Assembly: GCA_903893805.1 (NCBI GenBank)
Contig: CAITNM010000018.1
Location: 1-56,090 of the forward strand
Direction of reading: 5' to 3'
Length of the DNA stretch: 56,090 bases
Source of the DNA: an uncultured Alphaproteobacteria bacterium
GTDB taxonomy: Bacteria; Pseudomonadota; Alphaproteobacteria; Paracaedibacterales; CAITNM01
The translations under genes were made by a program, and so were the position numbers. The notes under the pieces are model-generated. The model made no database searches and had not been told where the DNA came from. It saw nothing but the letters and a program-made list of their open reading frames with translations. This document shows positions 1 through 7,622 of this stretch, piece after piece (position 1 is the first letter of the stretch; the number at the start of each line of letters is the position of its first letter).

Positions 1-262
1 ACTATATAATAAAAATTATGTTTAATTTTATTTATATAATGCGAAATTTCATGTGGGCTTATCATGCAGAGCTGTGCTCGACAGTGTGATCATTAAGAAA
101 GTTAAAGAGGTGATCTGAAAAGCACAAGCCAACTTAATTTAGTGATTCATGGTTACTCTTAAAATTTATCTAAAGTTATTTGGGACATATTATAAAAAGT
201 TGATTTTTTCGTCACTTTGTGTGCATGATTAAAACACATAGCAGACATGAAAGGAATGTATC
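1..262. other. Intergenic AT-rich leader, nothing firm
   Basis: No supported gene lies before the small ORF at 263. The stretch is AT-rich with only very short open frames, none with a convincing ribosome-binding site or family resemblance. The last 80 bases probably hold the promoter of the ORF at 263, but no well-spaced -35/-10 pair stands out. Confidence 0.4.
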
Positions 263-508
263 TTGACCTCTTTGCATAACTTCCAAAAAAACACAAAACA
301 AACAATCAGTGCACTAAAGACAATGTTTTATAATGCCGTCAATGAAAATGACTACACGAATGCTCTCAAAGTAGCTGAGCTTGAAATGAAGCTGTACAAT
401 ATGTTGTACAAAGCTCAATACCCCCTTGATATTAAAGATCTTAGGTCAGGATGCTTAGAAAATTGGATGGAGCGATCAAAAGAACGCCATAAATCTTCGC
501 CCCCATAA
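263..508 (+). CDS. Small hypothetical protein, 81 aa
   Basis: I do not recognise this protein. The start is TTG, preceded at good spacing by AAAGGA (249-254). The ATG at 247 is in another frame and closes after ten codons, so TTG is the best start. The product is short and mostly charged/helical, rich in Asn, Lys and Leu, with no signal peptide or membrane segment and a Lys/Arg/Ser/Pro tail. It stands alone, upstream of the inverted-repeat element at 543-813. It could be a genuine small protein or a remnant. Confidence 0.45.
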   Translation: MTSLHNFQKNTKQTISALKTMFYNAVNENDYTNALKVAELEMKLYNMLYKAQYPLDIKDLRSGCLENWMERSKERHKSSPP

Positions 509-896
509 TAGGGCAATTATTTCGTCCCTGCCTCTCACGCCTCTCGCTTTAGTGGTGCCGTACGTAAAATACCTCTACCTGCCAAATAACAAATTGTTCC
601 ACGTTTGATATTTGTGCCAATTATTATCTAAGCCCAGCATACCGTGCTAAGTATGCCTGATCTGGATACGGGATGTTCCCGTTAGTCTGATGCGCAGTTC
701 TCAGAATTTGTCTGATTACCTGCCTTGGATAACCTATGTTAGGTAAGTCCATTCTTACGGACATCCCTTCGGGGAAAATCAATATAATGATAGTACGGCA
801 CTACTAAAGCGAGACGAAAAACAGGGCAGACGAAACGAAGACGGAACGGAAGGCAAGGGCAGGAAGAAAAAAGAGAAACAGCGATTTTTAATGGAC
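509..896. other. 388-bp gene-free stretch around the structured element
   Basis: Apart from the inverted-repeat element, the right part (about 806-888) is strikingly purine-rich on the plus strand, with almost no T, and runs up to the 3' end of xerC. No ORF or recognisable promoter was found. Confidence 0.5.
543..813 (+). ncRNA. 271-nt structured element with 21-bp closing inverted repeat
   Basis: Arms at 543-563 and 793-813 are inverted repeats matching at 20 of 21 positions. The one difference gives a G-U wobble in plus-strand RNA but a C-A mismatch in minus-strand RNA. Between the arms are several local hairpins: GCATAC/GTATGC near 640-655, ACGGGA/TCCCGT near 667-682, TCAGA/TCTGA near 698-714, CCTA/TAGG near 730-741, and CCC-TTCG-GGG near 766-775, a classic C(UUCG)G tetraloop on the plus strand. 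No coding frame crosses it. It lies downstream of the 81-aa ORF and convergent with xerC. It lacks the hallmarks of RNase P RNA, tmRNA or SRP RNA. A non-autonomous mobile element with terminal inverted repeats is the alternative; no clear target duplication is visible. Confidence 0.4.
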
Positions 897-1811
897 CTAG
901 CTTTTCTTAGCTCTCGGATGAGCTGCTTTGTATGTATTCATCATGCTAAGCTCATCAATTTGTGTATAAATTTGTGTCGATGAAAGTGACGCATGCCCCA
1001 ATAGCTCTTGAATTCCACGCAAGTCATGGGATGACTGCATTAAATGCGTTGCACAACTATGCCGTAGGGCGTGCGGCGTTAATGATTCTGGCATTCCATT
1101 AGCCCTTCTGAAGTCACGTAGCACTTTTTGCGCTATGGCAGCTTGTAGGCGTTTTCCTTTCTCGCCATAAAATACAGGAGAATTTGGGGTGTTTGAAAAA
1201 GGCTGAATCTTTAAATAAGCTAGCAGTCCTTCTCTGATAGAATCAATAATGGGTACATGTCTGGTTTTTTGACCCTTACCAATCACTGTAATGAATTGAT
1301 CATTTTGTAAGCTATGTTGGTTTAGGTTCAATGCTTCACTAATACGCATGCCTGTGTAATACAATAATTGCATGAGTGCCTGATTACGTAGTCCTACCCA
1401 TAAGCACTCACTCATGTTTTGAATGGTATCGTTCATTACAAGTGCTTGCTCAATGCTAATTGGTCTGGGTAGAGTTTTTTGCAATTTAGGAGAACGCGTA
1501 TGAAAAAAAGCATGGTCTTCAAGAATTTCACGTTGCAGTAAAAACTGAGTAAAACTTTTTAATCCTGCTAGACCACGAGCAGATGATCTGGTATTCATTC
1601 CTTTTTTCCGCTGATACAACAGCCACGCACGAATATCTTGCGGGGTAACGGTTTTGAAATTTTCAACAGTGAGTTGCGCGTTATGGTAATCTTCAAAAAA
1701 AGATTTGAAGTCAAAAAAATCTTGGGTATATGCCTTGATAGTATTGGAAGAGCGGTTAAGTGTGCTTAATCCCAATTGCCACTGGTTAATGAGTTGTCCT
1801 AGATTCATCAA
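897..1811 (-). CDS. xerC: Tyrosine recombinase XerC
   Basis: Site-specific recombinase that, with XerD, resolves chromosome dimers at dif during division. The 304-aa length is normal. The N-terminal SAM-like core-binding domain spans about residues 1-95 and the catalytic domain about 115-300. All catalytic residues are visible: R156 in TGMR, K179 in GKGQKTR, H247 and R250 in HALRH, H273 in LGH, and nucleophile Y282 in QIYTQ. The tail YKAAHPRA is typical of XerC rather than XerD. It is divergent from the GspE-like gene across 54 bp. No dif site is evident nearby. Phage integrases share the fold, but length and tail favour chromosomal XerC. Confidence 0.9.
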   Translation of the reverse strand: MMNLGQLINQWQLGLSTLNRSSNTIKAYTQDFFDFKSFFEDYHNAQLTVENFKTVTPQDIRAWLLYQRKKGMNTRSSARGLAGLKSFTQFLLQREILEDHAFFHTRSPKLQKTLPRPISIEQALVMNDTIQNMSECLWVGLRNQALMQLLYYTGMRISEALNLNQHSLQNDQFITVIGKGQKTRHVPIIDSIREGLLAYLKIQPFSNTPNSPVFYGEKGKRLQAAIAQKVLRDFRRANGMPESLTPHALRHSCATHLMQSSHDLRGIQELLGHASLSSTQIYTQIDELSMMNTYKAAHPRAKKS

Positions 1812-1865
1812 TTTTTAAAACCTTTTATCTACAATCAAATTCAATACCAATAGCTCAATTTACCA

Positions 1866-3278
1866 TTGTCTGATCGTTTTGAAGAGATCCTGCTAGAAAA
1901 GGGGGTTATTACTCCCGATCAGCTTCATATTGCTCTAATCGAGCAACAAAAGCACGACGAGTTTTTAAGCGAAATCCTCATTAACTTGCGGTTCGTATCG
2001 CCAGTTGTGGTTGGTGAATTGGTTAGTCAAATTTCTGGTTATCCTCATATTGATCTGCAGACCATTCAGCCAGATATCGATTTAATTACTAAATTAGGGA
2101 AAGAGTTTTGCGAGCACTACAAGCTAATTCCTTTTTGCCTTGATGATGCCCTGCATATAGCAATGCTAGATCCTGAAAATGTTATCATTCAAGATATTGT
2201 AAAAAAAAGAACCAAAGATTTTTTTAAAAAAGATCCGCAATGGAAATTTTATCATACTTACAAACAATCGTTATTGCAGGCGTTACAACAATCAACGCAG
2301 TCTCAGGCACAAGCACCTGACGCATCATTTGAAAATCTTTTTCTAAATTTGTTAGATGAAGCTTTTTCTAAGGAAGCTTCTGATATTCACTTTATGCCAC
2401 TTGAACAAATGGTATTAGTCAAATTTCGTATTCATGGAGAACTAGAAACTTACCAACATTTTGAACAGAGTCTTTTTGATAAAACGTCTGTACGCTTTAA
2501 AGTACTATCTAACTTAGATATTGCTGAGCGCCGTCGTCCTCAATCAGGGGGATGCATTTTAACAGTTCATGGTAATCAGGTTGATTGCCGTGTTTCTTTC
2601 CATCCATGCTTATGGGGAGAAAGCTTGGTTGTCCGGCTTCTGCCCATCAATCGAGAGACTTTGAGCCTAGAAAAATTAGGTTTTACAAAAAACCAAGTCA
2701 AAACACTACGTGCTCTTGTGAAAAAACCATCAGGTCTCTTTTTGGTTTGCGGACCAACTGGTTCAGGAAAAAGCACGACGCTGCATGCATTATTACAGAT
2801 ATGTAATTACAATCAAAAAAACATTATGACGCTCGAACAGCCTATTGAGTACCGAGTTAATGGGATACGCCAAACAGAAATTCATGAAAATGGAATCGTT
2901 AGCTTTGCAGATGGGGTCCGGTCTATGTTGCGTCATGATCCTGATATTATGCTAATTGGGGAAATCCGTGATGAGGACACTGCCAAAATGGCCTTGCGCG
3001 CTTCTATGACTGGACACCTTGTGTTGGCTACTCTTCATGCATCATGTCCTTTTGTAACACCCGCTCGATTAATTGATTTAGGCATTACCCCTAATCTGTT
3101 GAGTGGACAAATTCTAGCTATATTAAGTCAAAAATTGGTTCGTACTCCAAAGGGTCGCAAAGCTGACGGGGAGTTGGTGGTGCTTACAGACGAGATGCAC
3201 CAACTTGTGGGCGAGGGGGGAAACAGTACAAAACTGCGTAAACTACACATACAATCCTTACTTAAAGCTATGACTTAA
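1866..3278 (+). CDS. GspE/PilB-family secretion ATPase, lacking the tetracysteine motif
   Basis: Hexameric AAA-like ATPase family that powers type II secretion or type IV pili from the cytoplasmic face. A TTG start gives 470 aa. An N-terminal MshEN/GspE-N domain (about 1-140) precedes the ATPase core: Walker A GPTGSGKS at 296-303, Asp box around 322-330, Walker B DPDIMLIGEIRD at 358-369, and a His-box region around 383-391. The zinc tetracysteine element that normally follows the 'LxQRLVR' segment is absent: after QKLVRTPKG there is no CxxC. The protein is also somewhat shorter than typical GspE (about 500-570 aa). No other gsp or pil gene is adjacent, so its system must be encoded elsewhere or is reduced. 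Confidence 0.8.
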   Translation: MSDRFEEILLEKGVITPDQLHIALIEQQKHDEFLSEILINLRFVSPVVVGELVSQISGYPHIDLQTIQPDIDLITKLGKEFCEHYKLIPFCLDDALHIAMLDPENVIIQDIVKKRTKDFFKKDPQWKFYHTYKQSLLQALQQSTQSQAQAPDASFENLFLNLLDEAFSKEASDIHFMPLEQMVLVKFRIHGELETYQHFEQSLFDKTSVRFKVLSNLDIAERRRPQSGGCILTVHGNQVDCRVSFHPCLWGESLVVRLLPINRETLSLEKLGFTKNQVKTLRALVKKPSGLFLVCGPTGSGKSTTLHALLQICNYNQKNIMTLEQPIEYRVNGIRQTEIHENGIVSFADGVRSMLRHDPDIMLIGEIRDEDTAKMALRASMTGHLVLATLHASCPFVTPARLIDLGITPNLLSGQILAILSQKLVRTPKGRKADGELVVLTDEMHQLVGEGGNSTKLRKLHIQSLLKAMT

Positions 3279-3394
3279 CAGTTCCCCGCAAAAGCTTAAG
3301 ATTAATAAAAAATACATTATATAATGCATATTAGTGAAATATTAACCTAATAATAGGCAATATAATTACAGAGTCTTATTGTAAGGTTTTGCTT

Positions 3395-4010
3395 ATGCTA
3401 AGAATTCTGTTTGTTATATCAATATTACTTTCCATACCTGCTGGGAATTCCAGCACTCTCCATACTATTGAGCCTGAAATTGACGAGCTTAACACTGAGC
3501 AAGTTCGACAAATTGCTACGTGCATGCTCAAATTTCACAAAGAATCGTTAGCAAGTGTTACAATTTTCCTGTAAAAAGATCCTACTGTGTATACATTTTT
3601 TGAACATAAAAAAGGTAAAAAATATAAAGTTCAAAAGGGACAATGCACTCTAGAGAAATTAAAAACATTCTCTTCTTATCTTCAGGATGATATTTACGAT
3701 TTAACTGTTCAAAAAGGGGGGATTGAAAGCGTCCATGCCCAAATTTATTAATGGAATTGGTGACAGAGGACAAATAGATGCTTTCGTTGATTTCTATTCC
3801 AAGAGAATAAAAAAACTAGAGAACGTTAAAAAGCATGTCGACGGTCTAATTTCTACGACAGTCCCAAAAGCAATAACGCTTAAAAGAGCATGGAAATATT
3901 TTAAACACCATTTACCAGATTATTTTGGTGATTTATCTTCAGATGAATTAAAAAACTTTAAACCAAAGTTTCTAACTCATCTGAGTGATTATTATGGGTT
4001 TGGGCAGTAA
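3395..4010 (+). pseudogene. Decayed gene for an exported protein of unknown function
   Basis: The gene starts at ATG 3395 (TAAGG upstream) with a signal peptide, LRILFVISILLSIPAGNSS. The frame meets TAA at 3572-3574 but stays open in the same frame afterwards (KDPTVYTFFEHKKG onward). At the G6 run 3716-3721 the coding signal moves to the +1 frame and continues as LKASMPKFINGIGDRG to the stop at 4010. One in-frame stop and one single-base insertion would restore a protein of about 204 aa. I do not recognise the family. The parts are Lys-rich with aromatic clusters, resembling other short exported proteins in this window. Sequencing error in the G run is possible for the frameshift but would not explain the stop. 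Confidence 0.65.
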
Positions 4011-4013
4011 ATT

Positions 4014-4826
4014 TTAGCTAACAGTGAAAATTTCATAGCCAGTTTCAGTTACACCAATGCTGTGTTCCCATTGTGCAGAAAGTGACATATCACGAGTAAC
4101 TGCTGTCCAACCGTCATCAAGAACTTTTACACCAAACTTGCCTGCATTAATCATAGGTTCAATAGTGAAGAACATACCTTTTTTAAGTTCAATTCCATGA
4201 CCTGCTTTTCCATAATGAACAATGCTAGGTTCGCAGTGGAAAACGCGCCCGATTCCATGACCGCAAAAATCACGTACTACTGAGAATCCATTTGATTCAG
4301 CGTATTTTTGAATAGCATGACCTATATCACCTAAAGTAGCACCAGGTTTCACAACCTCAATACCACGCATCATTGCTTCGTAAGTAACTTCAACTAATTT
4401 GCGTCCGCGAACACCAACCTTGCCTATACAGAACATGCGGCTAGTGTCGCCATACCAACCATCTAAAATAACTGTCACATCAATATTAACAATATCACCG
4501 TCTTTAAGTTTTTTAGGCCCAGGAATACCGTGGCAAACTACGTGGTTGATAGAGGTGCATATAGATTTTGGATAACCACGATAACCAAGAGGAGCAGCTT
4601 TGGCATTATTTTTTATAATATAATCGTGACACAGCTTATCAAGTTCTTCAGTCGTAATGCCTTCTTTTACAAAAGGTGTGATGTAGTCCAATGTTTGTGC
4701 TGCAAGCTTTCCAGCCTTACGCATGCCATCAAAGTCAGCATCGTTATGAATAGTAATGGAGACATCTTGTTCATCGTGATCATGATGGCAATTTTCACTA
4801 TGTACGTGGTGGCTTGGATTAATCAT
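4014..4826 (-). CDS. map: Type I methionine aminopeptidase with His-rich N-terminal extension
   Basis: Removes initiator Met from nascent proteins using a dinuclear metal centre. The 270-aa protein has the family landmarks: CHGIPG, the metal-ligand region NIDVTVILDGWYGD, GHGIGRVFH, FTIEPM, and the final EHSIGVT. The usual alphaproteobacterial start would lie near ITIHN (residues 25-29). This reading frame adds about 22 residues rich in His, Asp, Glu and Cys (HHVHSENCHHDHDE). GGAGA sits just before the ATG and there is no alternative start between, so the extension looks real. It could bind or buffer metal; that is inference. It follows the rpsD terminator on the same strand. Confidence 0.93.
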   Translation of the reverse strand: MINPSHHVHSENCHHDHDEQDVSITIHNDADFDGMRKAGKLAAQTLDYITPFVKEGITTEELDKLCHDYIIKNNAKAAPLGYRGYPKSICTSINHVVCHGIPGPKKLKDGDIVNIDVTVILDGWYGDTSRMFCIGKVGVRGRKLVEVTYEAMMRGIEVVKPGATLGDIGHAIQKYAESNGFSVVRDFCGHGIGRVFHCEPSIVHYGKAGHGIELKKGMFFTIEPMINAGKFGVKVLDDGWTAVTRDMSLSAQWEHSIGVTETGYEIFTVS

Positions 4827-4843
4827 AGGGTCTCCATAGTTGA

Positions 4844-4868
4844 CAAAAAAATAGGGGCTTTCGCCCCC
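4844..4868 (-). terminator. Rho-independent terminator of rpsD
   Basis: On the minus strand GGGGC-GAAA-GCCCC is followed by TATTTTTTT. It sits 22 bp after the rpsD stop and before the map start, so map has its own promoter or depends on readthrough. Confidence 0.8.
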
Positions 4869-4889
4869 ATTATTCTAATAAGAAAAGAA

Positions 4890-5504
4890 TTAACGTGAGT
4901 AAAATTCGATGACTAAATGAGGTTCCATTTGAACTGGATAAGGAACATCTGCAAGCTTTGGTCCGCGAACAAATTTACCTTTTTGACCTTTTTGGTCAAC
5001 ATCCATGTACTCAGGAATGTCACGCTCAGCTAATTCTGCAGCAGCAAGAACATTAATGTTTTCTTTCATGCTAGGCATAACAGAAATTTCATCACCATCT
5101 TTTACAAGGTATGAAGGAATATTCACACGTTTGCCGTTAACTGCAATGTGCCCATGGTTTACAATCTGACGTGAAGCAAAAACTGTTGCTACAAATTTCA
5201 TACGGTAAACAACAGCATCTAGACGACGCTCTAATAGCTCAATCAGATTTTCTGATGTATCACCACGACGACGAATCGCTTCTTGATAGAAACGACGGAA
5301 CTGACGTTCGCTAATGTTTCCGTAGTAACCCTTCAATTTCTGTTTTGCACGAAGCTGAACTCCATAATCGGAAGGCTTGCTACGTTGCTGACCGTGTTGA
5401 CCTGGTCCATAGTTGCGAGTGTTGAATGGGCTTTTTGCTCTGCCCCAGAGATTAACGCCTAACCGGCGATCGATCTTGTGTTTAGCGGCAATACGCTTAG
5501 TCAT
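4890..5504 (-). CDS. rpsD: 30S ribosomal protein S4
   Basis: Primary 16S rRNA-binding protein that nucleates 30S assembly. The 204-aa length is standard. The N-terminal segment with [11 protein letters not shown] is followed by the S4 RNA-binding domain (about 93-155), including [23 protein letters not shown] and the C-terminal [11 protein letters not shown] terminator follows directly, and a promoter-like TTGACA lies upstream at 5572-5577. It stands outside the large ribosomal operons, as is usual for rpsD in alphaproteobacteria. Confidence 0.97.
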   Translation of the reverse strand: MTKRIAAKHKIDRRLGVNLWGRAKSPFNTRNYGPGQHGQQRSKPSDYGVQLRAKQKLKGYYGNISERQFRRFYQEAIRRRGDTSENLIELLERRLDAVVYRMKFVATVFASRQIVNHGHIAVNGKRVNIPSYLVKDGDEISVMPSMKENINVLAAAELAERDIPEYMDVDQKGQKGKFVRGPKLADVPYPVQMEPHLVIEFYSR

Positions 5505-5547
5505 CTGATGCGAAGTCCTTACAAATAATAGTTATCAAAAGTATCCA

Positions 5548-5577
5548 TTTTTAGCCTGAAACAAAAGGTGTTGTCAA
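5548..5577 (-). promoter_or_regulatory. Candidate sigma70 promoter for rpsD
   Basis: On the minus strand TTGACA (5577-5572) is followed after 18 bp by TAAAAA (5553-5548), with rpsD starting about 45 bp downstream. The -35 is perfect and the -10 is weak. Confidence 0.45.
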
Positions 5578-5585
5578 TAAAAACC

Positions 5586-5906
5586 TTAAAAGGGAAGTTT
5601 TAACCCTGGAATATTTAAACCACCTGTAATACCAGACATTTCCTGACTCATGCGCTCATCTATTTTATTTTTAGCATCATTAAACGACGCAATAATTAAG
5701 TCCTCCAGCATTTCAACATCATCTTTGTTCACAATCGAAGGGTCAATTTTTACGCTTAACAGTTGACCTTTTCCATTTATAGTTGAAGTCACCATTCCAC
5801 CGCCAGCAGTACCTTCTTGGGTAAGAGATTCACTTTTTTGCTGAATTTCTTGCATCTTTTGTTGCATTTGCTGAGCTTGTTTTAAAATCTGGTTCATATT
5901 TTTCAT
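5586..5906 (-). CDS. ybaB: YbaB/EbfC nucleoid-associated protein
   Basis: Small dimeric DNA-binding protein of the YbaB/EbfC family. The 106-aa length is normal. The Met/Gln-rich N-terminal helix (MNQILKQAQQMQQKMQEIQQ) is followed by GTAGGGMVTSTINGKGQLLS and DVEMLEDLIIASFNDA, the family core. It lies 8 bp after dnaX on the same strand, the classic dnaX-ybaB pair. The usual third member, recR, is absent; rpsD follows instead. Confidence 0.92.
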   Translation of the reverse strand: MKNMNQILKQAQQMQQKMQEIQQKSESLTQEGTAGGGMVTSTINGKGQLLSVKIDPSIVNKDDVEMLEDLIIASFNDAKNKIDERMSQEMSGITGGLNIPGLKLPF

Positions 5907-5914
5907 AATGTCTC

Positions 5915-7453
5915 CTAGTTTATTGTCACTTTTGCAGCAGGAAATACATGCAAAATTTCTTTTATCAATGGGTGGTTCAATGCTTGCTGTTTTAGCGCTT
6001 CTCTCTCAATGGCTTTAGCCTGAATAATGGTTGGAGTGGTGGTGTCCTGGCGAAGCTCAATTTCCCATGATTGCTTGGTAATACGCTCACAAGCATCTTT
6101 TAAAAGCTTTGCAAAATTCTTTGGTGCTCGTCCTCCAAGCCCACAAACTAAATGACCAGGGACATAGGAAATCAAATGGACATCATGGAGTATATGCCCA
6201 TGGAGTAACCCTTCTTTTGCATATAACAGCAAATCTGCCATAGCCTCAAATGTTTGTGGCATTGATGCACGGCTAACACTGCTTGTAACCGACGATGACT
6301 GAACACTATGTCCGCCTGAAGTAGCAGAGGGATTTGCCAAAACATCCTTCACAAATGCCAAGCGCATTAAAGCAACGTCTAAGGCTTGGGAAGGTTGATA
6401 GCTGCTTCGAACATCATCGTAAGATTTTTGCATAAGATCCCAGCTTTGTAATAACACACTTGTGGGCAACAAAGTCGCCAACTGCTGGCCTTTTTGACGA
6501 TCAGCTTCTGGCCAAGCCATATCCTTGGAAAGTGACGGTGCATTTTTCAAACAAATTACCCAGTACAAAATGTGTATAAGGTCTTGGGCTATCAGCAATG
6601 GATCTCCGCCATTTTCATAAATTGTGTGAAGGGTCTTTATTGCTTGGTCAACTTTTCCTTGAAAAATGGATTCAAAAACTTCAAATAACGCGTCACGGTT
6701 GCTAAGGCCTAGCATAGCTTGAACAATCACTGCAGAAACGGTGTCACTGCCACTTAGCATAATGGCTTGATCAGTTATGCTAAGCGCATCACGCATTGAT
6801 CCATCAGCAGCACGAGCAATCATTGCTAAGGCGTCAACTTCTGCGAGAATATTTTCTTTTTCCAAAACATCTTGCAAATGCTTAATAACTTTTGCTGGCT
6901 GCATTACACTTAAGTCAAAACGCATGCAGCGTGACAAGATTGTGTCAGGAATTTTTTTAATTTCTGTTGTTGCGAAAATAAATTTTACATGAGGTGGGGG
7001 TTCTTCCAAAGTTTTCAAAAGCGCATTAAATGCTGACTTTGAAAGCATATGAACTTCATCGATGATGAAAATTTTGTAGCGCCCTTGTACGGCTTTATAA
7101 CGAGAAGATTCAGTAAGTTCCCGCATATCGTCAACGCCTGTATGACTTGCTGCGTCAATTTCTACAACATCCATATGACGGTCGGTTAAAATTCCCTGAC
7201 AAGACATGCAAACATCACATGGCATTACTTGAGGACTCTTCAATGTTCCATCAGCACCTAAACAGTTTAAACTTTTGGCAATAATGCGTGCAGTTGTAGT
7301 TTTTCCAACGCCACGAATTCCATGGAGCAAAATAGCATGAGGCACACGATTGTTCTCAAATGCGTTTTTTAAACTTTGTACCAAGTTCTCTTGGCCAACT
7401 AACTGTTCAAGATTTTGGGGTCTATACTTACGGGCTAAAACACGATACGACAT
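5915..7453 (-). CDS. dnaX: DNA polymerase III subunit gamma/tau
   Basis: Clamp-loader ATPase of the replicative polymerase. The AAA+ domain has Walker A GIRGVGKTT near residue 45, a zinc-binding cysteine cluster CDVCMSCQ near 79-86, Walker B IIDEVHMLS, and sensor 1 FATTEIKKIP. Clamp-loader lid and collar domains follow to about 370, then a short C-terminal region with ASATSGGHSVQSSSVTSSVS, a Ser/Val-rich linker. At 512 aa it is shorter than many tau proteins but ends in a plausible tau-like domain. It lies directly downstream of the SRP RNA gene and upstream of ybaB. Confidence 0.95.
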   Translation of the reverse strand: MSYRVLARKYRPQNLEQLVGQENLVQSLKNAFENNRVPHAILLHGIRGVGKTTTARIIAKSLNCLGADGTLKSPQVMPCDVCMSCQGILTDRHMDVVEIDAASHTGVDDMRELTESSRYKAVQGRYKIFIIDEVHMLSKSAFNALLKTLEEPPPHVKFIFATTEIKKIPDTILSRCMRFDLSVMQPAKVIKHLQDVLEKENILAEVDALAMIARAADGSMRDALSITDQAIMLSGSDTVSAVIVQAMLGLSNRDALFEVFESIFQGKVDQAIKTLHTIYENGGDPLLIAQDLIHILYWVICLKNAPSLSKDMAWPEADRQKGQQLATLLPTSVLLQSWDLMQKSYDDVRSSYQPSQALDVALMRLAFVKDVLANPSATSGGHSVQSSSVTSSVSRASMPQTFEAMADLLLYAKEGLLHGHILHDVHLISYVPGHLVCGLGGRAPKNFAKLLKDACERITKQSWEIELRQDTTTPTIIQAKAIEREALKQQALNHPLIKEILHVFPAAKVTIN

Positions 7454-7467
7454 AATTTTTCCATGTA

Positions 7468-7558
7468 TGAAGGCTGCGCTGACCCAACTACCAATCGTTA
7501 CGGCTGCTTTCTTCCGAACCTGACCGGATTAGCGCGGCACTTGTCCAGGCAACCTTCA
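7468..7558 (-). ncRNA. ffs: Bacterial small SRP RNA (4.5S)
   Basis: RNA scaffold of the signal recognition particle, which binds Ffh. The minus strand contains the hallmark apical region GGTCAGGTTCGGAAGAAAGC followed by AGCC. The ends TGAAGGTTGC and GCAGCCTTCA pair with one G-U, closing a hairpin of about 91 nt. It lies 14 bp upstream of the dnaX start, the conserved alphaproteobacterial position. Confidence 0.93.
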
Positions 7559-7622
7559 CAAGAAAGGTATCACGGTTTTTTTAAAAAAGAAATCAGATTA
7601 GTTTAAGACGAAATCCAAAAAT

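Noticed and set aside
543-813. tmRNA, RNase P RNA, 6S RNA or group II intron
   Set aside because: No tag frame or acceptor half, no GAGGAAAGTCC core, too long for 6S, and no domain V-like hairpin or intron protein.
4530-4898. 122-codon open frame on the plus strand across map
   Set aside because: Antisense to the well-conserved methionine aminopeptidase; no family resemblance.
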